Notes: a model not told the origin generated them from the sequence alone. DNA of 64,000 bases from Desulfobacterales bacterium (GCA_021737275.1 JAIPEE010000005.1:62001-126000), one strand, 5' to 3'; shown: positions 1-8,631, counted from the stretch's first letter. Made by a program: numbers and translations.

Positions 1-106
1 ATTTCTTACCACGGTTGTTCTCAATAAGGATGTCTGAAGATGAAAGTAAAATTTGAGAAATGAATGGCATGATACGTTTAGGGTGCCTAAAGTAAGCTAA
101 AGTTAA

Positions 107-145
107 AAAGCGCCTGAAGTTAAGAAAACCTTGTTTAACTTCAGG
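107..145 (-). terminator. Rho-independent terminator after the DUF2802-type gene
   Basis: A perfect 11-bp inverted repeat (CCTGAAGTTAA at 113-123, its complement at 135-145) with an 11-nt loop lies just downstream of the stop at 158. Read on the minus strand, the stem is followed by GC and a run of five T. It probably ends the flagellar transcript. Nothing gene-like is visible in 1-106. Confidence 0.7.
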
Positions 146-157
146 GCCTGAGTTTTA

Positions 158-643
158 TCACTGCGCCAGCTCCGCAAACTTCTTTTTAAGGTTAATCACA
201 AGTTCCACTTCCCCTGTCGGCATGGACACTTTGTTGCCAATGGCTTCCGCATCAAACCCCTTTTCATAAAGCTGAATGATTTCACTCTGATAATCGTTTG
301 TATATAGCTGCTCCCCGACTTTGATCTTATCAGCCCGCTTCAGATACTCATCAGCCCTGTTTAAAAGAAGATTCAAACTGATAATTCTGCTTTCCAGCTT
401 TTCGTTGAGCTCTTTAATGAGCCGTTTCTTCTCTCTTAACTGAATATCGAATTCTTTTGCTGTTGTGTGGGTCTCTTTTAAAATCGGTTCAAGCATTGAT
501 GTAATATGTTTTACAGATACGCCTAAATTTTTTGAGTATGTAGCAGCCTGTAGTGTTCTGAAAAAATACAGTATCATTCCAATAATAATCAGATCAATAA
601 CCATCTGACAAATGACCCAGAATTCAATTGAAAAAAAATCCAT
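158..643 (-). CDS. DUF2802-type membrane-anchored coiled-coil protein
   Basis: A 161-residue protein with one N-terminal transmembrane segment (about residues 9-28). A charged stretch likely to form a coiled coil follows (about 50-105), then a small C-terminal helical domain (about 118-158) whose pattern (YEKGFDAEAIGNK, then GEVELVINLKKK) resembles DUF2802. DUF2802 proteins are commonly found at the ends of flagellar clusters in Proteobacteria, but no function is established. The C-terminal domain looks like a degenerate helix-turn-helix. It is the last gene of the minus-strand cluster, about 200 bp after the small charged protein, and is followed by a terminator. The DUF2802 assignment is from memory of the family pattern and is moderately sure. 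Confidence 0.7.
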   Translation of the reverse strand: MDFFSIEFWVICQMVIDLIIIGMILYFFRTLQAATYSKNLGVSVKHITSMLEPILKETHTTAKEFDIQLREKKRLIKELNEKLESRIISLNLLLNRADEYLKRADKIKVGEQLYTNDYQSEIIQLYEKGFDAEAIGNKVSMPTGEVELVINLKKKFAELAQ

Positions 644-750
644 TTAATTTACCTGTATAAATATTCCGACTCAAAGCCGGATTTGCTAGCCCCAAAGGGT
701 ATGGCTTACTTGTAAAAAACTATCAAATTTGCAAATGGCTCTTAATTCAT

Positions 751-820
751 TCTTAATCGTAATCATACTCGTAGTCGTAGTCGGCTTTCAAAAGGGTTAA
801 TCGTAATAAAATTAAGATCA
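751..820. repeat. GATTA-hexamer hairpin element, copy 1
   Basis: This intergenic stretch has a left arm of TAATC-type hexamers (TTAATCGTAATCATACTCG) and a right arm of the complementary type (TTAATCGTAATAAAATTAAG reads less perfectly). It is a diverged member of a family also seen near 5.1, 9.7, 10.7 and 31.3 kb. It fills most of the gap between the DUF2802-type gene and the small charged protein. Confidence 0.5.
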
Positions 821-845
821 TGAATCTCAATATGCTGTAAAAAGA

Positions 846-1157
846 TCAGGCTACCGTATTCAGCAGGCGCCCCCTGCCTTCAATTTCCTTTTTTTTTGCC
901 GCATCTTCTTTTTTCTTTCGCTCACGTTCCTGACGTTCCTGTTCCCGTTTTTTTAACTGATCAGGATCGAGTTGAGCCTGTTCGGATTCATCAGAAGCCT
1001 GGACAACCGTTTGCTTTTGTTCATCTTTGCCCTGCTGGTCCTGTGCGGCAACGGCCTGATTGAAATCATGCCCCTGATGCCTGACATTATGTGCATCGCG
1101 GGCTGCGCCACCCTGCTGAACCACAATGTTTACTTCCGATATCGGTGTTACGGACAT
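846..1157 (-). CDS. Small charged protein of the flagellar cluster, function unknown
   Basis: A 103-residue soluble protein with no signal peptide or membrane segment. The first half is rich in Gln, Ala, His and Asp. Residues about 66-92 are a dense run of Lys, Arg and Glu likely to form a helix. The protein ends in GRGRLLNTVA, where the GRLL pattern is the most conserved-looking part. The ATG at 1157 is preceded by AGGTAAGGGAA, which supports the start. It lies between the FliL-like repeat protein (74 bp upstream) and the DUF2802-type gene. I do not recognise it. Its position suggests a flagellar accessory or export-related role, but this is inference only. Confidence 0.65.
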   Translation of the reverse strand: MSVTPISEVNIVVQQGGAARDAHNVRHQGHDFNQAVAAQDQQGKDEQKQTVVQASDESEQAQLDPDQLKKREQERQERERKKKEDAAKKKEIEGRGRLLNTVA

Positions 1158-1230
1158 TTCCCTTACCTGTTAAGGTTTGATAGTTAACGGGCCTTTTTTA
1201 TAACCATAGAATAAATTCAGTTACTTTGGT

Positions 1231-3069
1231 CTATATAATATCATAATTTTCGATAAATATATTATTAATAACCTCTTTATCCAGAGAAAGATTCAATGTT
1301 TTTTGAATGGCTGACTCGAGGGTAACCTGGTTTATTTGTGACTTGTCCATCGCCCTCAGCGTATTTTGTAACAACTCATATATTATATTTCGGAAAAAAG
1401 TTGTATTCTCTTTAATTTGTTGGTGTGTTTTCGGATCCGTCACCTTAACGGCCACATCCATTATCATATATGAAACATCCGACCTTGCCGAAGGCGGCAG
1501 AATCACAAAACTGTTCATTGCAATGATGGCGGCATCTCCGGTTACAGGCTGCAGATTGTTATAAGCTGTCTCCGGCAGCACTATCTTGAACGTATTTGAA
1601 GCAACCGGCTGTTTTTCATTGAAAAAGCTTTTCACTGTAAAAAAAAGAGGGACAGATATCATCAGTAAAAGAATGGCTGCTGCTGCCGGTTTAAAATATC
1701 TGTTTCGATAAAGTGCCTGCAACTTCTTTTTATTATAAAGATTACGAAATTTTGCCAGACTGATAACGTTGCCCAATGAAAATTTTTCTTTTGGACCATA
1801 CACATCTGCAACTTCATCCGGTGCTTCCAGAATGACCGGCTCTTCAGCAAGCGCTTCGGGCGATTCCGATTCGTCTGCTGCCGCAGCAGTCTCAACAGGT
1901 GTTACATCTTCTTCTATGGCCTCGTCATCTTCTTCCAGGGCAAGCAGTGCATCCAGATCAGCCTGAGATACCAGGCTTGACGTCTCATCTTTATCCGGTT
2001 CGGGAACAGGCGCCTCTTCGTCTGTAGGTGCTGAAAAAAGGTCATCGAGATCATCCTGAGATATCATCTCGGACCCGGCTTCTTCTACAACAGACTCGCC
2101 TGCTTCAGAAGATTCTGCAAGTAATGTATCAAGATCTGACTGCGTCATTATGCCTGTATAGGGCTCTTCTTCAACCGCTTCAGGGACAGACTCTTCCAGT
2201 AAGCCATCAAGATCCGACTGGGATATTAACGCTGTACCTTCTGATTGTTTCTCCTTTAGGGAAGATGTAGCTTCATCTGCTGATGCGGCTTCTTCCAGCA
2301 AAGCATCAAGATCCGACTGGGTCAGTAAATCGGGTTCTTCGGCTGCAGATTCTGCTTTTGTTTTGGTTTCTGACTTTACTTCACCCGATTCAGGTTCCTC
2401 TTCTGTTGCTGCCTCATCAAGCAAGGCATCAAGATCCGACTGAGATAAAAAATCAGCGTTTTCTTCATCCGAAGCAGTTTCCACATTTGATTCTGAGGGG
2501 GCAGGCACCTCTTCAACCGGTTTCCCGTCAAGCAGCGCATCCGGATCAGCCTTGGATAAGGTTTCAGATGATTTTATCTTTTCAATCTCTTCGATTGCAG
2601 CAGCATTGTCAAAAAGAGCATCAAGATCATCCTGAGAAACCATATCCGAGCCTGGAGCTGATTGAGCCGGCACTTCAGCAATTGGTTCGGTTTTTTCGTC
2701 TGCAGCAGATTCATCACCGGTCGGATCATAAGGATCTATATCTTCAAACAATGCATCAAGGTCAGCCTGAGAAACCATATCTGATTCGCTGACTTCTGTA
2801 GTAACAACGGGCGCTTTTGTTATCTCTTCAATAAGCTCTTCCTGAGCAACGATATCTTCATCTGTCAGCGTATCTTCATCTGCCAGCGTATCTTCAGTCT
2901 TGCCTGAACCGCTATCAGCCTCCTCAAACATTGAATCAAGTTCCGACTGATCAATAAGATCATCGTCTGAACCGGGAATAATCCCACTGTCAGCAAGATC
3001 TTCAAACAACTCATCAAGATCTGACTGGCTGATTTGTAAGGCACTGTCTTTATCGTTGTTTTCTGCCAT
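1231..3069 (-). CDS. FliL-like membrane protein with about 12 FliM-N-type (CheY-docking-like) motifs
   Basis: A 612-residue protein. Residues 1-430 are highly acidic, probably disordered, and carry about twelve copies of a motif of the form [SDT]Qx[DE]LD[AESTG][LM][FL]. A basic segment (about 437-460) precedes one membrane helix (about 461-478). The C-terminal part (495-612) shows the FliL pattern: MNSFVILPP, a DVAVKVTDP strand, a long helix over FFRNIIYELLQNTLRAMD, and a final strand FIENYDII. The FliL of this cluster has the corresponding LDFFVVNLADPG, LRDAVLIHLSS and YFTEFVIQ. FliM here starts with ILSQDEVDSLL, and in well-studied bacteria the FliM N-terminus binds phosphorylated CheY. The inferred topology is array in the cytoplasm and FliL-like domain in the periplasm. 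The gene follows fliA by 36 bp. No family name is known to me. Coding status is very sure; function is inference. Confidence 0.85.
   Translation of the reverse strand: MAENNDKDSALQISQSDLDELFEDLADSGIIPGSDDDLIDQSELDSMFEEADSGSGKTEDTLADEDTLTDEDIVAQEELIEEITKAPVVTTEVSESDMVSQADLDALFEDIDPYDPTGDESAADEKTEPIAEVPAQSAPGSDMVSQDDLDALFDNAAAIEEIEKIKSSETLSKADPDALLDGKPVEEVPAPSESNVETASDEENADFLSQSDLDALLDEAATEEEPESGEVKSETKTKAESAAEEPDLLTQSDLDALLEEAASADEATSSLKEKQSEGTALISQSDLDGLLEESVPEAVEEEPYTGIMTQSDLDTLLAESSEAGESVVEEAGSEMISQDDLDDLFSAPTDEEAPVPEPDKDETSSLVSQADLDALLALEEDDEAIEEDVTPVETAAAADESESPEALAEEPVILEAPDEVADVYGPKEKFSLGNVISLAKFRNLYNKKKLQALYRNRYFKPAAAAILLLMISVPLFFTVKSFFNEKQPVASNTFKIVLPETAYNNLQPVTGDAAIIAMNSFVILPPSARSDVSYMIMDVAVKVTDPKTHQQIKENTTFFRNIIYELLQNTLRAMDKSQINQVTLESAIQKTLNLSLDKEVINNIFIENYDII
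1942..3030 (-). repeat. Coding repeat array: 12 SQxDLDALL-type motifs
   Basis: Motif cores fall at residues 14, 40, 75, 100, 145, 172, 209, 250, 283, 309, 337 and 368. Those at 75 (AQEELIEEI) and 172 (SKADPDALL) are degenerate; the other ten keep Q or K, an acidic residue, L, D and a final LF, LL or MF. Spacing varies from about 26 to 45 residues and the linkers do not repeat. The motif itself is therefore what selection keeps, rather than a simple tandem duplication. The DNA still shows recurring TCAAGATC and GATCCGACTG words, consistent with past duplication of single modules. Confidence 0.85.
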
Positions 3070-3105
3070 AATTTAAAGCGTCTTATTTTTTTCCGGCAAA
3101 TATGC

Positions 3106-3855
3106 TTATTCTGCAAAATAGTGTTTCAGCTTGAGTTTCAATTTAATCAACGCCATTGAATGTATTTGACAAATTCTTGATTCCGTCAGATCAAGTACGT
3201 GTCCGATCTCTTTCAGTGTCAATTCATCAAAATAATAAAGGGATATAACGACCTGTTCTTTTTCTGAAAGCCGTTTAATACCCGTGGCAATAACTCTTTT
3301 CAGTTCCTCACGGGCAATATTATCAGAAGGATCATCATGGTTGCTGAGTCTGTCTTTATAGGAGCGCCTGGCAGCCCTATCTTTATCTTCTGATTTAATA
3401 TAGTCATCCAGACTCAGCAGGGCAACACCGTGAATACTGGAAAGCATATGAAAATAAGCTTCCAGCTCAATCCCAAGTTGTTCAGCAACCTCCGTATCCT
3501 CTGCCGGCCTTCCAACACGAGCCTCAACTGCGGTTACAGCCTTTTCAATATCCTGTATTTTTTTCCGCATAGGTCGTGAATACCAGTCCAGGCTCCGTAG
3601 TTCATCCAGGATGGCGCCTCTTATGCGGTATTCGGCATATGTCTTGATGTCAACATCCCTGCCCGTATCAAACTTATCAATGGCATCAATAAGCCCGACA
3701 CAACCGGCACTGAGTAATTCTTCAAAAAGTACGCTCGACGGCAGACGCATGGAAATTCTACCGGCAATATACTTTACCAGAGGCGCATATCTAACGATCA
3801 TTTCATCGCGGGTTTTACGATCAAAACCGGGCTGTTTTTTCCCGTTAACTGTCAT
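3106..3855 (-). CDS. fliA: RNA polymerase sigma factor FliA (sigma-28)
   Basis: A 249-residue sigma factor of the FliA/WhiG type. Region 2 spans about residues 20-90 (YAPLVKYIAGRISMRLP, then ELLSAGCVGLIDAIDKFD), region 3 about 95-165, and region 4 about 190-245 with the helix-turn-helix LTLKEIGHVLDLTESRICQI. It directs transcription of late flagellar genes such as flagellin, which lie outside the window. Length fits the family (about 240). It follows flhG by 136 bp, and a sigma-70-like promoter is visible in that gap. I saw no FlgM anti-sigma gene here and no clear sigma-28 promoter upstream of any gene in the window. Confidence 0.95.
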   Translation of the reverse strand: MTVNGKKQPGFDRKTRDEMIVRYAPLVKYIAGRISMRLPSSVLFEELLSAGCVGLIDAIDKFDTGRDVDIKTYAEYRIRGAILDELRSLDWYSRPMRKKIQDIEKAVTAVEARVGRPAEDTEVAEQLGIELEAYFHMLSSIHGVALLSLDDYIKSEDKDRAARRSYKDRLSNHDDPSDNIAREELKRVIATGIKRLSEKEQVVISLYYFDELTLKEIGHVLDLTESRICQIHSMALIKLKLKLKHYFAE

Positions 3856-3925
3856 TAAATGTCTTCCATGGATATTGTAAATTGCTCTGTCCCGACCTGT
3901 AGATAATTTCTTTAAATACCTTAAA

Positions 3926-3953
3926 ATATTATATTTTTAAAAGCATCTGTCAA
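3926..3953 (-). promoter_or_regulatory. Sigma-70-like promoter for fliA
   Basis: On the minus strand TTGACA (3948-3953) is followed after 16 nt by TAATAT (3926-3931), or after 14 nt by a better TATAAT. It sits about 70 bp upstream of the fliA start, in the gap after flhG. Confidence 0.5.
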
Positions 3954-3991
3954 TTACAGAGTAGCGCTCAATTACTTCAGATAATATTTAT

Positions 3992-4906
3992 TTACTGCTG
4001 CATTTTGTAATCAACAAAACGCTTCATAAAAAACTTTATATTGCCGTCATATTCTGAACGGCGCGGCCATTTCAGAAAAGTATCGGCTATTTTTTTTATT
4101 TGTCCGCTGACAATCGAATCAGGATAAAGAGATATCACTGTCTTTCTTTGCCTTACCGACTCGCGAACACTTTCATCAAATGTAATATAACCGGCATATT
4201 CGATGACAATATCATTTAAGAAACGCTCCGTAGCCTGGCAAAGATTCTGATAAACGGACTTTGCTTCAGCAACATCCTTCACCATATTCATAAGCAGCTT
4301 AAAATGTTTTGTATCATGCCGGGTAGACATTACCTTGATCATGGCATATGCATCCGTTACAGATGTCGGCTCCGGCGTTGCAACAATAACGCAATCATCT
4401 GCCGCAATGTTAAAATACAATACATTGGTTGAAATACCGGCACCGGTATCAATCAGAAAGATATCCACCATATCACCAATTGTTTCAAATTCACTCAAAA
4501 GACTGAGTTTCTGTCCTTCGGTCAGATGCGTAAGGTTGACAAATCCTGAACCGGCCGGGATGATATGTATGCCCTTTGATGCTTCAACAATAATTTCCGA
4601 AAGCTGTTTTTCCCCGTTTAAAACGTGACCGATATTAAATGTCGGATGAATACCGAAAATGATATCAATATTGGCAAGTCCCAGATCTGCATCCAGAATT
4701 AAAACCCGTTTCCCCTGTGAAGCAAAAGCCATGGCAAGGTTGCCGACAATATTTGTTTTTCCAACCCCGCCTTTTCCACTGGAAACGGATATAACCCTGG
4801 GACCAAGGCCATTTACATTACCGGTCTGAGTTGAAGAGGGAATGTTTTTTTTAATATCTGAAGATTGTTTATCAACCATTTTTCTCAAACTGCTTGCCTG
4901 ATCCAA
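3992..4906 (-). CDS. flhG: Flagellar number regulator FlhG (FleN/YlxH), MinD-like ATPase
   Basis: A 304-residue ParA/MinD-family ATPase. The deviant Walker A is SSGKGGVGKTN at residues 42-52. LILDADLGLANIDIIFG carries the switch I/A' region and LIDTGAGIS is the Walker B. The extreme N-terminus MDQASSLRKMV matches the DQAxxLR motif by which FlhG stimulates the FlhF GTPase in other bacteria. With FlhF it sets number and placement of flagella, and in polar flagellates it also antagonises FleQ. The C-terminus should hold a membrane-targeting helix, less clear here. It follows flhF by 339 bp, an unusually large gap that contains its own promoter and two repeat hairpins. Confidence 0.95.
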   Translation of the reverse strand: MDQASSLRKMVDKQSSDIKKNIPSSTQTGNVNGLGPRVISVSSGKGGVGKTNIVGNLAMAFASQGKRVLILDADLGLANIDIIFGIHPTFNIGHVLNGEKQLSEIIVEASKGIHIIPAGSGFVNLTHLTEGQKLSLLSEFETIGDMVDIFLIDTGAGISTNVLYFNIAADDCVIVATPEPTSVTDAYAMIKVMSTRHDTKHFKLLMNMVKDVAEAKSVYQNLCQATERFLNDIVIEYAGYITFDESVRESVRQRKTVISLYPDSIVSGQIKKIADTFLKWPRRSEYDGNIKFFMKRFVDYKMQQ

Positions 4907-5023
4907 ATATAATCTCCCTAAATCATTGAACTTTATTTCATAAGCGAAATGCGCTTTTCAAAGCCGTAAAAATTGTGCCCATATGGGGCATCGTCTGCCA
5001 AATTAATCAACATTAATTTAATA

Positions 5024-5051
5024 ATTATATATATTTACACACATATGTCAA
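5024..5051 (-). promoter_or_regulatory. Sigma-70-like promoter for flhG(-fliA)
   Basis: On the minus strand a perfect TTGACA (5046-5051) is followed by a 16-nt AT-rich spacer and a perfect TATAAT (5024-5029), about 110 bp upstream of the flhG ATG. It would uncouple flhG and fliA from the sigma-54-controlled upstream operon. Confidence 0.65.
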
Positions 5052-5090
5052 CGTCTGCTTTTATTTATAAACCCCATCTGTCTTCCTCTT

Positions 5091-5214
5091 CATAATCATA
5101 AACTTAATCTTAATCTTAATCCCAAAATTTAAAAACCTGATTATGATTAAGAGTATTAATATGCATTCTCTTAATCGAAATTATTTTTAAATCCGAGTAC
5201 GATTAAGATTATGA
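5091..5214. repeat. GATTA-hexamer hairpin element, copies 2a and 2b
   Basis: Two adjacent imperfect hairpins. The first (5091-5153) has a left arm of TTAATC units, a core CCAAAATTTAAAAACC and a right arm GATTATGATTAAG. The second (about 5167-5214) runs from CTCTTAATCG to CGATTAAGATTATG. The 13-bp core word ATTTAAAAACCTG (5127-5139) recurs exactly at 31267-31279. Confidence 0.7.
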
Positions 5215-5245
5215 CAAATATATTAATGCCGGTAATGATCTTCCC

Positions 5246-6388
5246 TTAGCGCATGACCAGTTTCATAATCTCTTTTTGAGTTGCCGGCATTATATCTTCG
5301 GGAACACTCTGGCCGTTTGTAATAAAAGATACCGGCAAGTCCCGTTCAGCTATCTGGTCAAGAATAACCCCGCACTGCTGTGTTTCATCTACTTTTGTAA
5401 AAACATATGATTCCGGATTGAGTATGCTGAAGTTTTCAGCGGCATCCTTCATATCCTGGCGCTTTGTTGTTGCGCTTAAGACAAGATGAGTGCTGATCTC
5501 GGGCTTTCCGGCCATCAGTTGGTCCAGTTCATTCATCCGCGCCATATCCAAATGGCTGTGACCGGCCGTATCAATCAGGATAATTTCCCTGTTTTGCATT
5601 TTTTCAAGTGCAATTTCCAGATCCTGTTTTGAAAATGCGGGCAGACATGGAAGTCCCATAATTGATGCATAGGTTTTAAGCTGCTCAACAGCACCGATAC
5701 GATAGCTGTCTATTGAAATAATGCCGACCTTCTTTTTCTGTTTCAGACTCAGCTCTGCTGCCAGTTTGGCAATGGTTGTTGTCTTGCCGACACCTGTCGG
5801 CCCGACAAATGCTGCAATCCGGGTATCCCTTTTTTTCCCGGAAAAGGGATTTTCAACCTTGATGGATGTTAAAATGGCTCGAATTGACTTTTTTGTAATG
5901 TCGCGAGATCCGAAGCGATTTTTCGCATCAAAAGCACCGGCCTTTTTTAAAAACATCCGGATACGGTTGGACGACATCCCGTTTTGAACCAGTTTTGTAT
6001 AAAGCGTAAGGCATGCCGGGTGAATTTTAAGCAGATCGGGCATATTTTCACCCTGATTCATCAGATAAAGCATATCTTTTATGCTGATCAACTCATCCCG
6101 AACACCGGCCCACTCATTTACTTCACAGGGTTCTGTAACAGCGCCGGAAAATGTTTGCGGCTTTCCCGCCAACCTTATCGAAGACTGGTTGATATTACTT
6201 TTCAAAGGCTTTTCAGGAAAAGAATTTTTGTCTGACGCGCTTATCTCAAAAAGATCCTTCCCATATGGATCAAGAAATCCCTTTGGTATTCGTTTGGTTG
6301 AAAGAATCATTGCATCCGGTCCGAAATCCTCTTTGATCTGTGTAATAGCTTCATGAATGCTGTGTGCCTTATACTGTTTAACTGCCAT
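5246..6388 (-). CDS. flhF: Flagellar biosynthesis GTPase FlhF
   Basis: A 380-residue SRP-type GTPase. The N-terminal B domain (about 1-110) is variable and basic-to-neutral. The N domain spans about 115-185 and the G domain about 190-380, with P-loop GPTGVGKTT (196-204), IDSYRIGAVEQLKTYA, G3 DTAGHS (273-278) and a TKVDE-type G4. The family usually has DTAGRS at G3, so His replaces Arg here. FlhF recruits early flagellar components, often to the cell pole. The ATG lies inside the 3' end of flhA (11-bp overlap), so the two genes are translationally coupled. Length is normal for the family. Confidence 0.95.
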   Translation of the reverse strand: MAVKQYKAHSIHEAITQIKEDFGPDAMILSTKRIPKGFLDPYGKDLFEISASDKNSFPEKPLKSNINQSSIRLAGKPQTFSGAVTEPCEVNEWAGVRDELISIKDMLYLMNQGENMPDLLKIHPACLTLYTKLVQNGMSSNRIRMFLKKAGAFDAKNRFGSRDITKKSIRAILTSIKVENPFSGKKRDTRIAAFVGPTGVGKTTTIAKLAAELSLKQKKKVGIISIDSYRIGAVEQLKTYASIMGLPCLPAFSKQDLEIALEKMQNREIILIDTAGHSHLDMARMNELDQLMAGKPEISTHLVLSATTKRQDMKDAAENFSILNPESYVFTKVDETQQCGVILDQIAERDLPVSFITNGQSVPEDIMPATQKEIMKLVMR

Positions 6389-8477
6389 GTTTTAGTTCAA
6401 CCTTTCCGACTGATTTAACCTGAACATTAGATAATAATTCTGCATGAGAAATAACCATTGCTGCCGGTGCAAACTGCTCTACAATTTTTCTGAGGTGCCG
6501 TCTCAAAACCGGCGAACATAAGACGATCGGCTGCTGATTTGTCGTCATCTGCTTTTCTATTTCCACTTTTAAAGAATCCGCTATTGTCTCGAGGATACCA
6601 GGATCAACGGACAGATATGTCCCCTGATCGGTCTGTTTGAGCCCTTTTGTCAGGAACTCCTCAACCTCGGCAGATAGTGATATCAGCGACAGGCTGTTAT
6701 CTGCCTGAACAAACGGCCCGATAAATGTGCGGACCAGTTTATTCCTCACATATTCTGTCAGGAGTTCAGGATCTTTGCTCATTGGTGCATAATCTGCCAG
6801 TGTCTCAACAACGGTCAGCAGATCCCTGATGGAAATACGTTCCCGGAGCAAGTTTTGAAGAACCTTCTGTACGCTGCCAAGCGGCAGAAGGCTCGGAACA
6901 AGTTCCTCAACAGCCTTCGGTGTTGTCTTGGCCAGGTTATCCAGAAGGTGCTGGACCTCCTGGCGACCCAGCAGATCTGCAGCATTGGTACGAATAACTT
7001 CAGTAATGTGGGTTGCAATAACTGTAGAATTATCAACAACGGTATAACCGGCCATCTTGGCTTCATCCTCTTTCCCGGCAGGTATCCATACCGCCGGAAG
7101 ATTAAATGCCGGTTCTACCGTGGGTATTCCATCAATCTTGCGGATAACCGTACCGGGATCCATGGCCAGAAGATGGTTGATTAGCAGTTCAATTTTGGCC
7201 ATTTCAACGCCCTTGATCAGGATGCTGTATTGTGAAGGTTTAAGTTTCAGGTTGTCCCTGATGTGAATGGGCGGCACAACAATACCCATTTCTGTTGCAA
7301 ATTGTCGTCTGATTGCCCTTATCCGCCCGAGAAGCGTACCATCCTGCTCTTTATCTACGAGAGGAATCAGACCATAACCGACCTCTATTTCCATTGTGTC
7401 AAGTGCAAGCAGATGCTCAACATCTTCGGGACCCGGCAATTCGGCTGCAGTGTCTGCTTCTATGCTTGCCGCTTCTTCCTCTTCTTCGGCCTGTACGCGC
7501 AACCCCAGGACATACACACTTCCACTGAGAAGCAGTGCCAGCCCAATAAAAGGAATTGTCGGCAGTCCGGGAACAAGACCAAACAAAAATACAACACCGG
7601 ACCCAATATATATGGGTTCAGGGTTCCTGAAAAAGTGACGGCCATATGACTTGCCCATCCGTTCTGCGGCTGCCGAACGGGTAACCAGAATACCGGCCGA
7701 ACTTGAAATAATCAGCGCAGGAATTTGTGTTACCAGGCCATCACCAACCGTCAGGAGCGTATAGTTCTGGGCAGCTGTGGCCATGTTCATATCCATCTGG
7801 AAGACTCCGATTATAAATCCGCCAAGGATATTTATGATCGTTATGATAATACCGGCAACCGCATCACCTCGTACAAATTTACTGGCACCATCCATTGCGC
7901 CATGAAATCTGGCCTCATCAGCAATTTCTTCACGGCGTCTGAGCGCTTCATGCTCATCAATGATACCGGCATTCAGATCCGCATCAATAGCCATCTGCTT
8001 TCCGGGCATGCCATCAAGCGTAAATCTTGCGGCGACTTCTGCAATACGGGTGGAGCCTTTTGTAATAACAATAAAATTAATCAATACCAGAATGAGAAAT
8101 ACTATAAATCCAATAACATAGTTACCGCCAACAACAAAGCTGCCAAATGATTTAATAACGGAGCCGGCCGCGTCCACACCCTCATTTCCATAAAGAAGAA
8201 TCAACCGTGTTGATGCAACATTCAGCGATAATCGAAAAAGTGTTAATATTAAAAGCAGCGAAGGAAAAATTGAAAACTCAACAGGAGAAATGGCATACAT
8301 TGATGTTATCAAAACAATAATGGCAGTAGTTATGTTCAACGCCAGAAGAAAATCAAGCATGAAGGCGGGAATCGGCATAATCATCGCCATAAGAATACCG
8401 ATAACGCCAATAACCATTCCGATATCGGCTTTATTATTGAATATTCCGCCCGCTAAGCTTTTTTCTTCTGCAGCCAT
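6378..8477 (-). CDS. flhA: Flagellar export apparatus protein FlhA
   Basis: A 699-residue FHIPEP-family protein. The N-terminal part has about eight membrane segments (about 15-320). The conserved cytoplasmic loop between segments 4 and 5 includes RFTLDGMPGKQMAIDADLNA and the following RRREEIADEARFHGAMDGA. The C-terminal cytoplasmic domain (about 345-699) forms the nonameric ring that docks chaperone-substrate complexes. Together with FlhB, FliP, FliQ and FliR it forms the export gate, using proton motive force. It follows flhB by about 150 bp and overlaps flhF. Length and motifs are typical. Confidence 0.97.
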   Translation of the reverse strand: MAAEEKSLAGGIFNNKADIGMVIGVIGILMAMIMPIPAFMLDFLLALNITTAIIVLITSMYAISPVEFSIFPSLLLILTLFRLSLNVASTRLILLYGNEGVDAAGSVIKSFGSFVVGGNYVIGFIVFLILVLINFIVITKGSTRIAEVAARFTLDGMPGKQMAIDADLNAGIIDEHEALRRREEIADEARFHGAMDGASKFVRGDAVAGIIITIINILGGFIIGVFQMDMNMATAAQNYTLLTVGDGLVTQIPALIISSSAGILVTRSAAAERMGKSYGRHFFRNPEPIYIGSGVVFLFGLVPGLPTIPFIGLALLLSGSVYVLGLRVQAEEEEEAASIEADTAAELPGPEDVEHLLALDTMEIEVGYGLIPLVDKEQDGTLLGRIRAIRRQFATEMGIVVPPIHIRDNLKLKPSQYSILIKGVEMAKIELLINHLLAMDPGTVIRKIDGIPTVEPAFNLPAVWIPAGKEDEAKMAGYTVVDNSTVIATHITEVIRTNAADLLGRQEVQHLLDNLAKTTPKAVEELVPSLLPLGSVQKVLQNLLRERISIRDLLTVVETLADYAPMSKDPELLTEYVRNKLVRTFIGPFVQADNSLSLISLSAEVEEFLTKGLKQTDQGTYLSVDPGILETIADSLKVEIEKQMTTNQQPIVLCSPVLRRHLRKIVEQFAPAAMVISHAELLSNVQVKSVGKVELKHGS

Positions 8478-8631
8478 ATTGACTCCCTGGTCAGGTTAAA
8501 GATTTAAGTCTTTAAGCTTTTTGGTCATTTAATAATTTAAATTTCGAAATATGTTTATTTTTTGACATAAATGCCGGCGGCATGACGCTTTTCTTATCCG
8601 GAATTTTAAAAATAAAAAGTCGATCACTATG

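Larger units (their letters stand above)
4907..5245 (-). other. flhF-flhG intergenic region
   Basis: This 339-bp AT-rich stretch has no gene. It contains a strong sigma-70-like promoter reading toward flhG (5024-5051) and a double GATTA-type hairpin element (5091-5214). Confidence 0.7.

Noticed and set aside
2028-2792. Long plus-strand open frames opposite the repeat protein
   Set aside because: They arise because the minus-strand repeat array has regular codon use; the peptides are biased in Leu, His, Gln and Pro and have no start signals.
4970-5000. Sigma-54 promoter for flhG (GGGCACAA region)
   Set aside because: The distance to the next GC is 13 nt rather than 10; the nearby TTGACA/TATAAT pair explains initiation better.
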